64,000 nt of DNA from Dryobates pubescens (taxonomy: Eukaryota; Chordata; Aves; Piciformes; Picidae): positions 2,294,001 to 2,358,000 of the forward strand of contig NC_071646.1 in NCBI RefSeq assembly GCF_014839835.1, given 5' to 3'. Positions 1 to 13,200 of this stretch are shown piece after piece. A program made the translations under genes and the position numbers. The notes beneath the pieces were generated by a model, which did not search any database, was not told the DNA's origin, and saw only the letters and a program-made list of their open reading frames with translations. Numbering within the stretch: the stretch's first letter is position 1; each line of letters begins with the position of its first letter.

Positions 1-176
1 AATCTGCTGCCCAGGGAGGTGGTGGAGTCCCCATCATTAGAGGTGTTCAGGAGGAGACTTGATAGGGTGCTTGGTGCCATGGTTTAGTTGATTAGATGGT
101 GTTGGATGATAGGTTGGACTCGATGATCTTGAAGGTCTCTTCCAACCTATTCTATTCTATTCTAATAGCTAAAATG
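1..176 (+). repeat. CR1 LINE 3' end (cut by window edge)
   Basis: Typical CR1 3' sequence (CCCAGGGAGGTGGTGGAGTC, then GATGATCTTGAAGGTCTCTT) ends in an ATTCT pentamer tail. The left part lies outside the window. Confidence 0.92.
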
Positions 177-286
177 ATCCTTTTCATCTCCCCCAAACTG
201 CTGATAAATTCCTCCTGCCCTGTCAGTTGTTCAGCCCAGAGAGGCATCTGATCTGACTGGCATCATTTTTGCTGTGGACGCTGCTC

Positions 287-345
287 GATGGTTGGACTTG
301 ATGATCTTGGAGGTCTTTTCCAACCTTAATGATTCCATTCCCTGA
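287..345 (+). repeat. Short CR1 3' fragment
   Basis: The last ~50 bp of CR1 (GGTTGGACTTGATGATCTTG and TTTTCCAACC) followed by a short tail. Confidence 0.8.
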
Positions 346-426
346 CTGAAAACCAGGTTGGAGCCGCTGTGGGCAGCCTGCTTTTGGATCAGCAGAAGAA
401 GGGAGCAGAGGATTGTTCACACATTC

Positions 427-432
427 TTTATT
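427..432 (-). terminator. Candidate minus-strand poly(A) signal
   Basis: AATAAA reads on the minus strand and is followed by a GT-rich stretch (GAATGTGTGAAC). A second minus-strand AATAAA is at 1676-1681. Either could end a long SLC26A9 3'UTR (stop at 4286), which would then include the 42-bp minisatellite, or belong to nothing. No closer canonical signal was seen. Confidence 0.3.
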
Positions 433-1924
433 ATCAAAAAGAAAAAGTAGAACAAACCCACCATTAAATTAAATAAATTACATTTCTGAGCTGGTTATTC
501 ATCATGCACTTAGCAAGGAAGGCTTCAAAGCCATGACACATCCATGTCAGTGGTGTTTTAAGAGCAATAAAGGGACACTGGAAATGAAAAGTTTCTTCTA
601 CCCCCAGTGTGAAGTTGAGCTTCCTGAACTCCTTTTGCCCTTGGGCCACTGGGAAATTAAGGCTTTGAGCTGGCCACGTTGTGCCTCTAGCAGCACTGTT
701 TGCCCACAGGCTGCCCTGTGACTCCAGAAATGAAGTGTCCTTCTTGCTGGGTCACCAGAATCACTGAGCCTAGGGTCCCTGCTGCTACTTTCCAGCCCTC
801 TCTGCTGGCATCCCATCCATTTTTCTTATAGGAACTTCAGGAAGAGCAATCTACTTGGATTTTTTCACTCCATGGTCAGTTGCTCTGAGCCTTCCTGTGT
901 TTGTCCTGCCGGGCCCTGAGACTCTGAAGCCAGCCTCCTGTCATTAACACTGAATGCAGGACTGGCAGTGGGGATTGCCCTCATTTCAAGTGATGCCACC
1001 TCAGAGATCCAGAGCTATTGATCAGCTGCTGTCACATAGCTTTCTTCTTCCATTAGCCCCAGCTTCTTGCTTTTGTTTTGCCCACAAGCCAGTGAAAGGA
1101 GCACCCAGGCAGTAACAAAAGACCAGGAGCAATCACCCTCCAAGATGATTTAAGAGGATTAATCTCTTGATTTTAGTTTATAGAACAGACTACACATGAT
1201 TCACAAAAATCACTGCTGCCTAAGATTAAAACAAGTAATGAGTATTAATTAGTGGGGTTTGGGGTTTATTTTCTTTTCCCTTTTGGTAACTAAGCTCCTC
1301 TGGTTTTATTAATCTCTCCTGCACCACATCATCAGAAACTGAGGTAGAGAAATGGTGACTTAGTTAATGAAGTGTTCCATTCCAACCAAGCTGGCAGGGC
1401 TCTGATGTTGTTTCCTTTCATGCTTGTCTAGCTCTGGATGCTTCCTGAGGCTCTATTTTCCCTAAAGGTGAGGCACTTGGGAGCTGTAGGAACAGCTCCA
1501 CTCGCTCTCCCCCCAGAAAGCCTTCCAGCCATCTGCTGGAGAATCAGCTCAGTAATGTTCCATGCACTTCCCAAACTGTCCATTGAGGCTTGCTAAGAGC
1601 TTTGATATCTTGCAGTACTAAAATAAGAGAGAACTTCTCCAAACCTCTAATTTGCTTCCACGCTTAAGGCAACTCTTTATTTCCTGCAGTCATGGGGAGA
1701 TGACAGACTTGGTCCAAGTTTTGTTTCTCTTGCTCTTGAGGTTTTTGGCTTGTGGACTCTTGGTGCTTTAAACCCTGCTGCTGGAAATGCTTTGCAGGAG
1801 GATTTGAACAGCCAGAAGTTGCTTCTGTTGCAATTGAAGCCATACCACTATGTGCCTTTACCTGCAATGTTTTGTTTGGTTTATTTTTTTTATAGCCTTG
1901 TCTTCATAGAAGCCACTGTGGAGG
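433..1924. other. Intergenic sequence, no gene recognised
   Basis: AT-richer unique sequence without splice-like coding exons or recognisable repeats, apart from a candidate minus-strand AATAAA at 1676-1681. It may be part of the SLC26A9 3'UTR or flank. Confidence 0.5.
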
Positions 1925-2375
1925 TTGAAATGCCCTGAAGAAGGATAGAACAGAATAGACTAGAACAGAAAAGAATAGAACAGAACATAACAGCATAGAA
2001 TAGAACAGAATTAACCAGGTTGGAAAAGCCCTGAAGAAGGATAGAACAGAACAGAATAGAACAGAACAGAACAGAATAGAATTAACCAGGTTGGAAAAGC
2101 CCTGAAGAAGGATAGAATAGAACAGGATAGAATAGAACAGAATACAATAGAACAGAGTAGAATTAAACAGGTTGGAAAAGCCCTGAAGAAGGATAGAACA
2201 GAACAGAATAGAACAGAACAGAACAGAATAGAATTAACCAGGTTTGAAAAGCCCTGAAGAAGGATAGAACAGAACAGGAGAGGATAGGATAGGATAGAGC
2301 AGAATAGAACAGAACAGAATTAACCAGGTTGGAAAAGCCCCTCAAGATCATCAAAGGAAGGGTCCCTTTAACCCT
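1925..2375 (-). repeat. Composite array of CR1 3' terminus plus (AGAAT/AGAAC)n
   Basis: Six copies (near 1930, 2020, 2091, 2173, 2243, 2325) of a short CR1 end in reverse orientation (AACCAGGTTGGAAAAGCCC), each followed by GAAGAAGGATAGAACAG and a variable pentamer run. The period is about 70-90 bp. The last copy continues into normal CR1 (CTCAAGATCATCAAA). Confidence 0.85.
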
Positions 2376-3028
2376 TGGCTTACACTTAGGTCTTCCAGGT
2401 TTTCTGTTGGCAGCTTGTCCTTGCTGTCACAACATCAGCACTGGGTAAGAAGGGAAGGCATCAGAAAAGGAAACTAAAATAGCAGGGTTTTAGAAATGAT
2501 GAAGGTCCCAGCTGTCTGTCTCTGGGTTACTGAGGCAGGCTTGCTTGCCTGGGAGGTAGAAGGTCTTGGTAGCATCACTCTGTGGTGAACTGGAGTGAAA
2601 AAAAACACCCCATCAAATATCTAGCAGAGAAGTGTTATGGAAATACCTGATGCTGTACAAGAGCTTTCTCTTGCTGCACAAGCAACTGTTTGAGGGCTTG
2701 TCACCGGGGGGGGACTGGAGGCTGTTCCCTTACTTGGCTTAAAATACCCTCAAATATCAATTTTACTGCTCTGGGTCAATGACATCATGAAAAGTGTGCA
2801 GAAAGGGTTTCATTCCCTGTCTTTGAGTGTGGGATCAAGAAACCATCTTTCCCTAAAGCACCCATCCATGGGCTGGACCTAAACCTCTTTGTTGCTCCAG
2901 TTAACAAGAGGGTGGGAAGAGTCCAAACAGCCATGGGATGAGTGTTCTCATCCCATGCACAGTCTCAGAGCCTTGCTGAGGCACAGTTCAGTCAGTGGAA
3001 GGATCCCTGTAACACTTCAGAAGGGATT
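2376..3028. other. Intergenic sequence, no feature recognised
   Basis: Unique sequence with no gene or repeat that I can identify. Confidence 0.5.
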
Positions 3029-3485
3029 GGAGCTGGACCCTGGGTCTTTGGAGCACATATTCAATGCACTGGAGCTGGCCCCTGGGTCTTTGGAGCACAT
3101 ATTCAATGCACTGGAGCTGGCCCCTGGGTCTTTGGAGCACATATTCAGTGCACTGGAGCTGGACCCTGGGTCTTTGGAGCACATATTCAGTGCACTGGAG
3201 CTGGACCCTGGGTCTTTGGAGCACATATTCAATGCACTGGAGCTGGACCCTGGGTCTTTGGAGCACATATTCAATGCACTGGAGCTGGCCCCTGGGTCTT
3301 TGGAGCACATATTCAGTGCACTGGAGCTGGACCCTGGGTCTTTGGAGCACATATTCAATGCACTGGAGCTGGACCCTGGGTCTTTGGAGCACATAGTCAA
3401 TGCACTGGAGCTGGCCCCTGGGTCTTTGGAGCACATATTCAATGCACTGGAGCTGGACCCTGGGTCTTTGGAGCACATAATGCCC
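3029..3485 (+). repeat. 42-bp minisatellite, 11 copies
   Basis: The unit begins GGAGCTGGACCCTGGGTCTT and ends GCACATATTCAATGCACT. Copies differ at only a few sites (GGACC/GGCCC, TTCAA/TTCAG, one ATAGTCAA). Because 42 is divisible by three, several frames on both strands stay open, but there is no sign of a real protein. Confidence 0.97.
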
Positions 3486-4285
3486 TGGGCAGGCAGGGTG
3501 ATGTGTGCACATAACACCCAGTGACAAGGAATTCTTATTGCTGATCACAAACTCATCCTATTAGTAAGAAGACTGGAATGCAGAAAATAGCCCTGCTGAG
3601 ATCTGGTACCAGGGTCTGCAGGGGGCCAGAAACACAGCACTGGGGTGAGGCAGTGGGGTTTGGGATGCTGGGGGGGGACATGGAAGAGGGGCTGTGGGGA
3701 AAGCAGGGGTGGTGGCACACAGGGAGAATTCAGGGGTTGCACCTACTGGGCAGACACCCCAAAGCTCAGTGCACATTGGAAAACGTCGCCTTCCAAAGCT
3801 GCAGCTCTGCACCTCGCAGGAGCTGCTTCTGCTGGTGACTCAGAGCCCTGGAAGGCTCTCAGAGGTTGCTTGTGTTTCACTTCACCAGGAAAAGAGGGAA
3901 AAGAACGAAGGGGGCTGCCCGGATGGCGGTGATGTCTGTGTGGGCAGAAGGGTGCGATTGTGAGAGACAAAAGAGAGCTCTTGGCGTTAATGACTAATTG
4001 TCCCTGGTGCCGAGGCGCTGCTTTCGGATGAGCTCCCTTCTCTTCTGCAATTAACGAGCTGGCATTTCCTGAGCTCCTGCTTCCGTGGATTTCTGTTGCC
4101 TGCTCCAGAGTCCTTTGCTCTGAATACCAGAAGGAGGGAGGAATTTAGCAGTTCAAGAGGTGCAATGGCCTCTTCCTTTGCAAACTTATTGTATCCCCAG
4201 GTGGAAGTGCAGCTCTTCACGGAGGGATAGGAGAGAGGAGCCTGTTCAGGAGGCTTTGCCCACATGCTGATGCTCCCTTGTGTGC
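3486..4285. other. SLC26A9 3' flank or 3'UTR
   Basis: No gene is recognised between the minisatellite and the SLC26A9 stop codon at 4286. AATAAG-type variants occur (near 3534 and 4173 on the minus strand), but no canonical signal. Confidence 0.45.
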
Positions 4286-7200
4286 TCACAGAGCTGTCTG
4301 GGTCTCTGAGTGGAACATGCTTCCAAACATCTCCTAAAGGACACAGAAAGCTGGGTTAGGGCTGCTGCTGTGGCAACACAGCTCAGCAGTCACCCAGAGA
4401 AAGGCCACCAGAAACTCCAATCCTCCCCAGCCCTCCTCTGCAAGGGTAGCTGGTGGGGAGGAGGTTGCTCTGCTTCCAGCTCTGCCTGAGGAAGCATGAG
4501 GAAGGTCAGCTTTGGGAGGTATCTTCTTCCAGGGACCTGGGTTCACTGCATGCAAATCACTTCCACAGTTACAGTCTGTGCTGGGAGCCTGCCTGCTGAC
4601 CCTTCTTTTGGCCTTGGGCTGTATCTGGTTCCCCAAGTTCATCCCAGTGGGTGGAGGCTACAGATCTGAGTGTGAACCTGAGCTCCGTGGCCCAGAACAG
4701 GGGAAAGGATTCCCCCATGGGCTGACCTAGGAGCTCCTTCATCCAGATCCCTACCAGAGCTGACACCAGGGATGGGAAATGACTTTTGCAGCTCACTTTT
4801 CCTATTCCTCTTGCAGTTTGCCTGGCAGTGGTGCTGGGGGCTTCCCACCTAATCAATCCCAGCCAGGACTTCTCATTTCCACCTGAAGTCCACAGCTGGA
4901 GAAGTGACCCCTGGCACTGGGACTAACCTCCTCCAAGTTCTTGAACTCTGCAGTGCTTTCATCTGCAGACTCCTCATAGATGGAGAGCTCTGTCTGGTTC
5001 GGCTTCTGTGCAGGAAAGAAGCAAATCCACGAATTAGCAGAGGGCAGGGTGGAAAAGGACTGAAAGCAGTGATGAAGCCAGGCTGAGAACATCACACGTG
5101 CTCCAAGGGAAATGCCCAGGAGGAAGGGGCACAGGAAGAATCCTGTTTTGATTGGCTTTCACCTCTGGCTGACCTGGAGCTTCCATATCTCCCCACTGAG
5201 ATACGAGATACCTTCTACTCGTAAGCTGACGCTGCCCTGGTTCCACCTCCAGTTATCATGCAATAAACTGACCCATATAGGAGGGAACAGCTTCTCTGAC
5301 CCTGTGCCATCAGCACGTGCAAAGCCTGCCATGGCCTCTCCTGCTCCCACCAAGGGCAGCTCTGGTGGATGCTGGGGCTGTGTGAGGACAGGGGCATGAG
5401 CTTTGCTTCGCTTCCCTTTCACTTCCGAGGGCCAAATCCTGCCTTTGTGTGCAGCTTTGTGTTCCAGCTAGCACCCAAGTGAGGGCAAAGCTCTTTTGGC
5501 TTCTCCAGGCTGGGACAGCACTCATCTCCAAGCCAGGGGTTGGCAGAAGACATTGAGACTCCTGCATTCCCATTGGACTCAATCTGTGCTTGGCCTCTAC
5601 GTGAGAATTAGGGCACGGAGTGTTTTGTTGCGTTCAGACCTTTACCACCCGAGATAAAGAAGAGGCTTTATTGGCTGCAGCATTGAGTTGTTGTTTTCCC
5701 TCTGTGCTGACACAGCCTGGGAGCCTAATGGGAGAGGAATGTGAGCTGGGGGGGGGGGGAAGGCTGGGGAGCAAATTTACCTCTTCTAGGATGGGAGGGT
5801 GGACAACTTCTTTGATGTTTGCCAGGGCAAACAAAACAGCGTCGTGGGTTGTCAGGAAGATGTGGCTGCGGTCCAGGCCTCCTTCCTCGAAGACCCCCCC
5901 TGTGCTAATGTCATTGTACACCTGGGCTGAGGGAGAGGGAAGGGCAGGTGAGCAAGAAGGAAACCCAAGAAGCTTTTGAAGGTCTGCATGGCTGGCAGTG
6001 GTCCTCTAGGGCTAAAGCAAGGTCGGGATGCCTGGGCAAGCAGCAGGTTTGCTACAGGAGGCATAGGATCATAGAATGGTTTGGGCTGGGAGGGACCTTA
6101 AAGATCATCTACTCCAACCCACCAGCCCAGGTTGCTCAAGGTCTTGACCTTAAAGATCATCTACTCCAACCCACCAGCCCAGGTTGCTCAAGGTCTTGAC
6201 CTTAAAGATCATCTACTCCAACCCACCAGCCCAGGTTGCTCAAGGTCTTGACCTTAAAGATCATCTACTCCAACCCACCAGCCCAGGTTGCTCAAGGTCT
6301 CATCCATCCTGAACACCCCCTGGGAGGTGGCATCCCCAACCCCCCTGGGCAATCTGTGTCTCCCCACCCTCACTGTCAAGAATTTCTTCCTGATAGCCAG
6401 TCTAAATCTCCCCTCTTCCAGCTTAGAGCCAGTATGAGAGGGGAGGGATCTATTTTTCTGCATGCTGCATGTGGAGATGTTCCAGGCCTGCCACTTCCCA
6501 AAGGAAAGGACACATTTCACACACACAGCACAGTATTTTGTGTCCCTGTCCCCCCCCTTTCTTCTGTTCTCTTTCATCTGTTCTGCTTTGGCTCAATGAA
6601 AGGCTGAGAGCTTGCAGAGCTTGCAGGCAGGTCCCTGTCTGTCAGGAGCACAGAAGTGGGGGAAGATCACATGGAAATGTGTTCTTTGTGGATTCTTACC
6701 CTGCACATTTGCCAAGAACACTTTAATCCCAATCTTCTGGTAACTGGAACACAGCTAGGAGGGATGAGAGGGGAGAGAGAGGATTAGTAACACTCCTGCC
6801 CCAGCTTTGTGTTTATACATCGAGTCTTTCATCCCAGGCTTTGCAGGTGTCTTGGGGATACTGAAGGAGAAAGCCTTCCACTGAGGAAGGTAAACATCTT
6901 AATCTGAGGTGCCCAAGAGAGCAGAAGGTACCTGGGTGATAAGGTTGTGGCCCAGAACTGACCTTGCCCAGTGCTTTAGTGCCCATGAGGTCAACAAAAC
7001 ACACTCCACTCATGTCCAGGATGATAGTGTGGAAGCTGATGTAGGGCGGTGCTGCCATCACAGGGTCAACATCTGCTGCAGGCAGGATGCTGAAGGTGCT
7101 GCCCTGCAGGGCAGTGGTGCTGCCCAGCTCGCTGGAGGAGTGCACCTGCCCAGCACCGCTGCCCAGGGGTCGGAAGGTGACGTAGGAGATGCTGGCACCG

Positions 7201-10200
7201 TTAGCGGTTGTCTGGTTGTTGTTGGTATCTGTTGGGGAGGTGCCTTCAAAGTCTTTCTGGAGCTCTTGCAAAGACAAGGTCTGCAGTGAAGCAGAGGGGC
7301 ACAGGCAGCTCAGGGCACTGCTGAGTGGCACCAACCCAGCAAGGCAGCTCAGCAGTCACCCAGAGAAAGGCCACCAGAAACTCCAATCCTCCCCAGCCCT
7401 CCCCCCTGCAAGGCTAGCTGGTGAGCTGAAAGGCTGCCACAGATGCAGGCTCAGAGGAGGAGGGCAAGCTCACTGTCTAGCAAAGCATTCACCACGTTGC
7501 TGCTCTCCTCAGCTCTGCAGCTTCCTTGTTCCCAACCATTCCCAGCTCTCCTGCATCGTAAGGTTTTGGCTATCGAGAGGGGAGGTGGGGGAAGGGCAGA
7601 AGGCGAGAGGTGGCAAGCGTAGGTAGGAAGGCAGCGCAGAAAACCCTGTGTCAAGAGGAGCTGTGTGATGGGAACTTGGGAGTCTGCCAAGAGAGGAACC
7701 CAGACTGAGTTACCTTGTTCTGCCTCAGTAAGAATTTGGGCAGCTTTGGTGGTGCTGGTGCTGTGCCCTTCTCCTGCCGCTTCGCATATTTCTTCCTGGC
7801 TAAGTAGACTTTGCCAGGATCCACTCCTGTCTGTGGGGAAGAGGCAGAGGTTTAAGGGCAACAAAGCTGGGGAGGGGTCTGGAGCACAGCCCTGGGAGGA
7901 GAGGCTGAGGGAGCTGGGGTTGCTTAGCCTGGAGAAGAGGAGGCTCAGGGGAGACCTTCTTGCTCTCTCCAACCCCCTGAAGGGAGGCTGTAGCCAGGTG
8001 GGGGTTGGTCTCTTCTCCTAGGCAAGCAGCACCAAAAGAAGAGGACACAGTCTCAAGCTGTGCCAGGGGAGGTTCAAGCTGGATGTTAGGAAGAAGTTAT
8101 TCCCAGAAAGAGAGATTGGCCATTGGAATGTGCCAACCAACAACATCATCACCAACTTGCTCATGCAGAGGGAGGAGAGGCTTGCAGTAACTCTGCTTTG
8201 GCAGGGCTTGGAGGGGGTTAACTGCCAGGGTTAGGCATAACCTCTCAACTGAGCTTACAAACAGTCCTGAAGACCGGGGAGGAAAGGATGGGGGAGTAGA
8301 GGATGGATGTGACCATCTTGTGTGGTCATCCTAGGCTTACTCATCTCTGTGTAGCCATAGAGGAGACAGCAAGGGCAGCCCTGAGCCAGGGCATTGCTCA
8401 CCTTGGCTATGATCTTCTCACGGAATATCTCTGAGTTGGCAAAGTAGAGTGGTGAGCAGTAGGTCACAATTTTTATCCCATTAATTTCATGTACCTGCAA
8501 CAGAGAGAAGAGCTGAGAGCAGGCCTGGTGAGCTGGTGGGGTGTGGGGGTGCAGGCTGGCTGGGAGGTCAGGCAGCAGCTAACTGGGAAGGTCAAACTGA
8601 AGGGCAGCTCTCCTGCTGCCCCCCGAAACAAGCAGCAAACCTCCTGGCTGGGACAGAAACTGGGGCCTGATCCTGTTGGGTACTGGTGGCAACGAGGAGC
8701 ATTTTCTCTCAGGGTGCTTTAGCTTCTGCTCACCTTGCTGTAGGCTTTGGGGTTCTTGTAGATGTCAGTGGAAGTTACCTGGCCCAGGGCAGAGCCGTTA
8801 CGGCTGAGGAGAAAAGAGGTGAGCAGAGTTAGAGCCAGCGGCGCAGGGGAGGAAAACTGCTTTGCCTCGCATTCCATCCCAGGATTGTGAACCTTTGCTG
8901 GATGGAATTACTCAGCTTTCATCCCTGCAGAGCCTACAGGGCACAACAGAGTCAGCACTTTGAGATCCCAGGCTGGGAAATATTAATAAAGGGCTTTGCT
9001 GGATTAAAAGTGGTCTGAAAGCTTCCCCCTGCTCTCTGCCCTCGCTCTTTCTCAGCAGGATTTTCTGCTGGGAGCTACGCAGGTAGCCCTTTATTATTTG
9101 TGTGTGTGTGTGTGCTGAAGTAAATACCTTCTGCCTTGGGATGTGCACCTTGCTCACCCTGCACAGGAGTGGGAATGCAGGCAGTAAATTAGCTCCTGCC
9201 ATTCCTGTTTGCACATTCCAGGGGCCAGGGAGGACACCTGCACTCCCCCAGGCTCCTGCCACACGTTCCTTCAAGACATGGGCCAGAGGTCAGGTATAAA
9301 AATCATAATAATCTGTCACTTCTCCTGCCACTGGGAGATTTTTGACTCCTCTCTTGGCATTTTTCCCCCTCTTTTTTTTGTTTTTTGGTGGAGCAGTACT
9401 TACAACTGGGTATGGAAAACCACAACCAGCACGGAAAATCCCACGCCCACAGCGACTCCGTAGGGAAGGCTCAGGAAGAAGGCCGACAGGAAGCTCACCA
9501 GCCAGACCAGCTGCAGGAAGAGAAGGGCACAGCACATCATTTTCATGGAGTCATGGGGTTGTTTTGGGTGGAAAAGCCCTCTGAGATCATTGAGTCCAAC
9601 CACCAACCCAACCCCACCATGGCTGCTAAACCCTGGCCCCAAGTGCCATGGCCACAGGGTTCATGAACACCTCCAGGCATGGGGACTCCGCCACCTCCCT
9701 GGGTCAGGTTCCAATCCCTGACCACTCTTGCAGCAAAGAAATTGCTCCTGATCTCCAACCTAACCTTCCTCTGGCACAACTTCAGGCCACTGCCTCTCCT
9801 TCTATCACCTGAGACTAGGGAGAAGAGACCAACTCCCACCTCACTCCAATCTCCTTTCAGGGAGCTGCAGAGAGCAATGAGGTCTCTCCTCAGCCTCCTC
9901 TTCTCTAGACTCAACAACTCTCAGGTCCCTCACCAGACCTATTCTCCAGACCCTTCACCAGCTTTGGTGCCATTTTCTTTGCAGTGAGGGTGGGGAGACA
10001 CTGGAACAGGTTGCCCAGGGAGGTTGTGGATGCTCCCTCCCAGGAGGTGATGAGGGTCAAGTTGGATGAGGCCTTGAGCAACCTGGGCTGGTGGGAGGTG
10101 TCCCTGTCCATGGCAAGGTGTTTGGAACTGGATGATCTTCAAGGTCCCTTCCAACCTAAGCCATTGTATGATTCTATGATGCCCTCTGAGGATTATTATC

Positions 10201-13200
10201 AGGTCATGCTCAAGACTGATAAAACAACACTTTGACCTTGGACAAACTCAGAGTAACTTTGATGACTTCAGCAGCTTAATTTTGTGTCTAAATGGTTGAG
10301 TTAGGGCTTTCCCCCTGGGGTGTATCTGTGGTGTGATCCCTGCCACTGAAACACAGCCAGAGTTAGGCCACCTGTGGTCTGACATCACCCAGAAACACTG
10401 TTCCCCACTTTTGGGGCAGGACACTGAATCTAGTTCAAATTCCAAGGAGATTAAGGTCAGGGGAGTGCAGTTCACTCCCTTGGCATCAGCCTGATCCCTG
10501 CACCTCTGGGCTCTCCATGGTTGCTGGTACCACAAGGTTTGTTCCAGCAGCTCCATGGAGACACAGCACAGCTGGGACAGTGGGGCTGGCAGTGACAGAT
10601 GATCCACATGGGGCAAACCAAAGAGCTTTCTGACAGCTGTTCAACACATCTGGCAGAGTGTTCTCCAGACAACACTTTGTGTCTCTGCTCTGACCACCAT
10701 CCACTCAGGGCTCAGCCCAGACTTTGGGCTGGGGGCTGTGGAGTCCCTCAGGCTGCCCTCATGTCCACTTCTAGAGCCAACCAAAACCTTTCATCTAACC
10801 CACGAGGCACCAGCAGAGCTCCTTCAGAGAGGTGCTTGCACTGCCAGAGATGATTCCTGGCAGGGAATCATCCTTCAGCAGCATTCCCACCCTGCCAGTC
10901 CTTGCCTGCATAGCCACATCAGCTCAGACCTCACACATCTCTGGTCCTCTCAGTCTGCTGGGCTCACTCCTAAGCATGGACCACTTTTTTTGTAGCCCAT
11001 GGCCAGTGCTGGAGTGTGCCATCATCTCATGATCACAACTTCTGCCTGGACTGCTAACCCAGCTCTTCTCCACCACCTCTCAGAGCAGACCCTAGAGCAG
11101 CCTCCCTCTAAGAGAGCTGGAGAGGGACTTTTGCCAAGGGCTTGTAGTGGTAGGACAAGAGGGAACAGACTGAAGCTTGAGGAGGACAGATTGAGACTGG
11201 ATATTGGGAAGAAATTGGTTGTAGCCAGGAAGGGGTTGGTCTCTTCTGCCAGGCACCCAGCACCAGAACAAGAGGACACAGTCTCAAGCTGTGCCAGGGG
11301 AAGTTTAGGCTGGAGGTGAGGAGAAAGTTCTTCACTGAGAGAGCTGTTGGCCATTGGAATGTGCTGCCCAGGGAGGTGGTGGAGTCCCCATCCCTGGAGG
11401 TGTTCCAGAGGGGGTTGGATGTGGCACTTGGTGCCATGGTTTAGTCATGGCGTCTGTGGTGCCAGGTTGGACTCTATGAGCTTTGAGGTCTCTTCCAACC
11501 TTAGTGATACTGTGAAATTCTTTCCAGTGAGGCTGGTGAGACACTGGAACAGGTTGCCCAGGGAGGTTATGGATTCCCCCTCCCTTGGAGGTGTTCAAGG
11601 CCAGGTTGAGTGGGACCTTGAGCAACCTGGGCTGGTGGGAGGCGTCCCTGCCCGTGGCGGGGGGGTTGGAACCGGCTGATCTTTAAGCTCCCTTCCAACC
11701 CAATGTGTTCTGTGATTCTCTGATCCTCTGCTTGCACGGTGGGGGGAAGCTCTCGCTGCCTCGGGCCAGCCCCTTTGGGCTCCTGCTTCCTGGGGCCGGC
11801 CGTCAGGACCCGCCAGGAGCTGTGCTGCGCGTCCACGCACGCACACACGGCACCCAGCCGTGGGAGCCCTGTTCAAACACTGTCTTTTTGTGTCAGACAC
11901 TTCCAAATTCCGTTCTCACTCCCCCACACCCCCTGCCTGGGTTTATACATCAACCAGTGCCTGGAGTCCTTATCGCTGTGAAGGGCTCTCCTCGCCCTGC
12001 AGGGCTATTGTGTGAGTTCTGAAGTCACGACTCCCCAGACGCGGCGCGGGGCCGGTTTGGCTAGTTCTGGGCAAACAGGCTCCCACCGTTTGATTGGCAT
12101 TTCAAACAGAGCAGGTAATAGTTCAGACCTCTCTGATATGTGCACCCAGCGTGAGGGTGCTCAGCTGGGCAGGATGGGCTCTGCCACAGCTGCTCGGGAC
12201 CTTTGTTGGGGCTGTTCAGGCTGGAGGAGAGAGGACCTTCGAATCGTAGAATCAGTCAGGGTTGGAAGGGACCACAAGGATCATCTAGTTCCAACCCCCC
12301 TGCTATGGGCAGGGACACCTCACACTACATCAGGCTGGCCAGAGCCTCATCCAGCCTGGCCTTAAACACCTCCAGGGCTGGGGCCTCAACCACCTCCCTG
12401 GACAACCCATTGCAGGGCTTCACCACTCTCATGGGGAAGGGGATCAACAGGAAGGTTCTGGGCCCCTCAGGTTAGGAAAGATGTTGAGTTGCTGGAAAGT
12501 GTCCAGAGAAGGGCAACAAAGCTGGGGAGGGGTCTGGAGCACAGCTCTGGGAGGAGAGGCTGAGGGAGCTGGGGTTGCTTAGCCTGGAGAAGAGGAGGCT
12601 CAGGGGAGACCTTCTTGCTGTCTACAGTTACCTAAAGGGAGGTTGTAGCCAGGTGGGGGTTGGTCTCTTCTCCCAGGCACCTAGCACCAGCACAAGAGGA
12701 CACAGTCTCAAGCTGTGCCAGGGGAGGTTTAGGCTGGAGGTGAGGAAGAAGTTGTTCATAGAGAGATTGGCCATTGGGATGTGCTGCTCAGGGAGGTGGT
12801 GGAGTCCCCATCCCTGGAGGTGTTTAGGAAGAGCCTGGATGAGGCACTTGGTGCCATGGTTTAGTTGATCAGATGGTGCTGGGTGAGAGGTGGGACTTGA
12901 TGATCTCAAAGGTCTCTTCCAACCTGGTTAATTCTATTCCAATCCATTCCATTCCATTCCAAGGTTGGAAAAGGACTCTTCAGAAGGGCTTTGTGGGGAT
13001 AGAATGAGAAGCAATGGTTTGAAACTGGAGCAGGGGAGGTTTAGGTTGGGCATCAGGAGGAAGTTCTGCATAATGAGAGTGCTGAAATACTGGAACAGGT
13101 TGCCCAGAGAGGTGGCTGAGATCTCATCCCTGGTGACATTCAAAATCAGACTTGGTGTGGCCCTGGGCTGCCTGATCTGGGTGGAGGTGTCAGGGAGTGT

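Noticed and set aside
2889-3548. Overlapping open frames of 110-211 codons on both strands with 14-residue repeats
   Set aside because: They are produced by the 42-bp minisatellite, whose length is a multiple of three. There are no flanking exon signals or homology.
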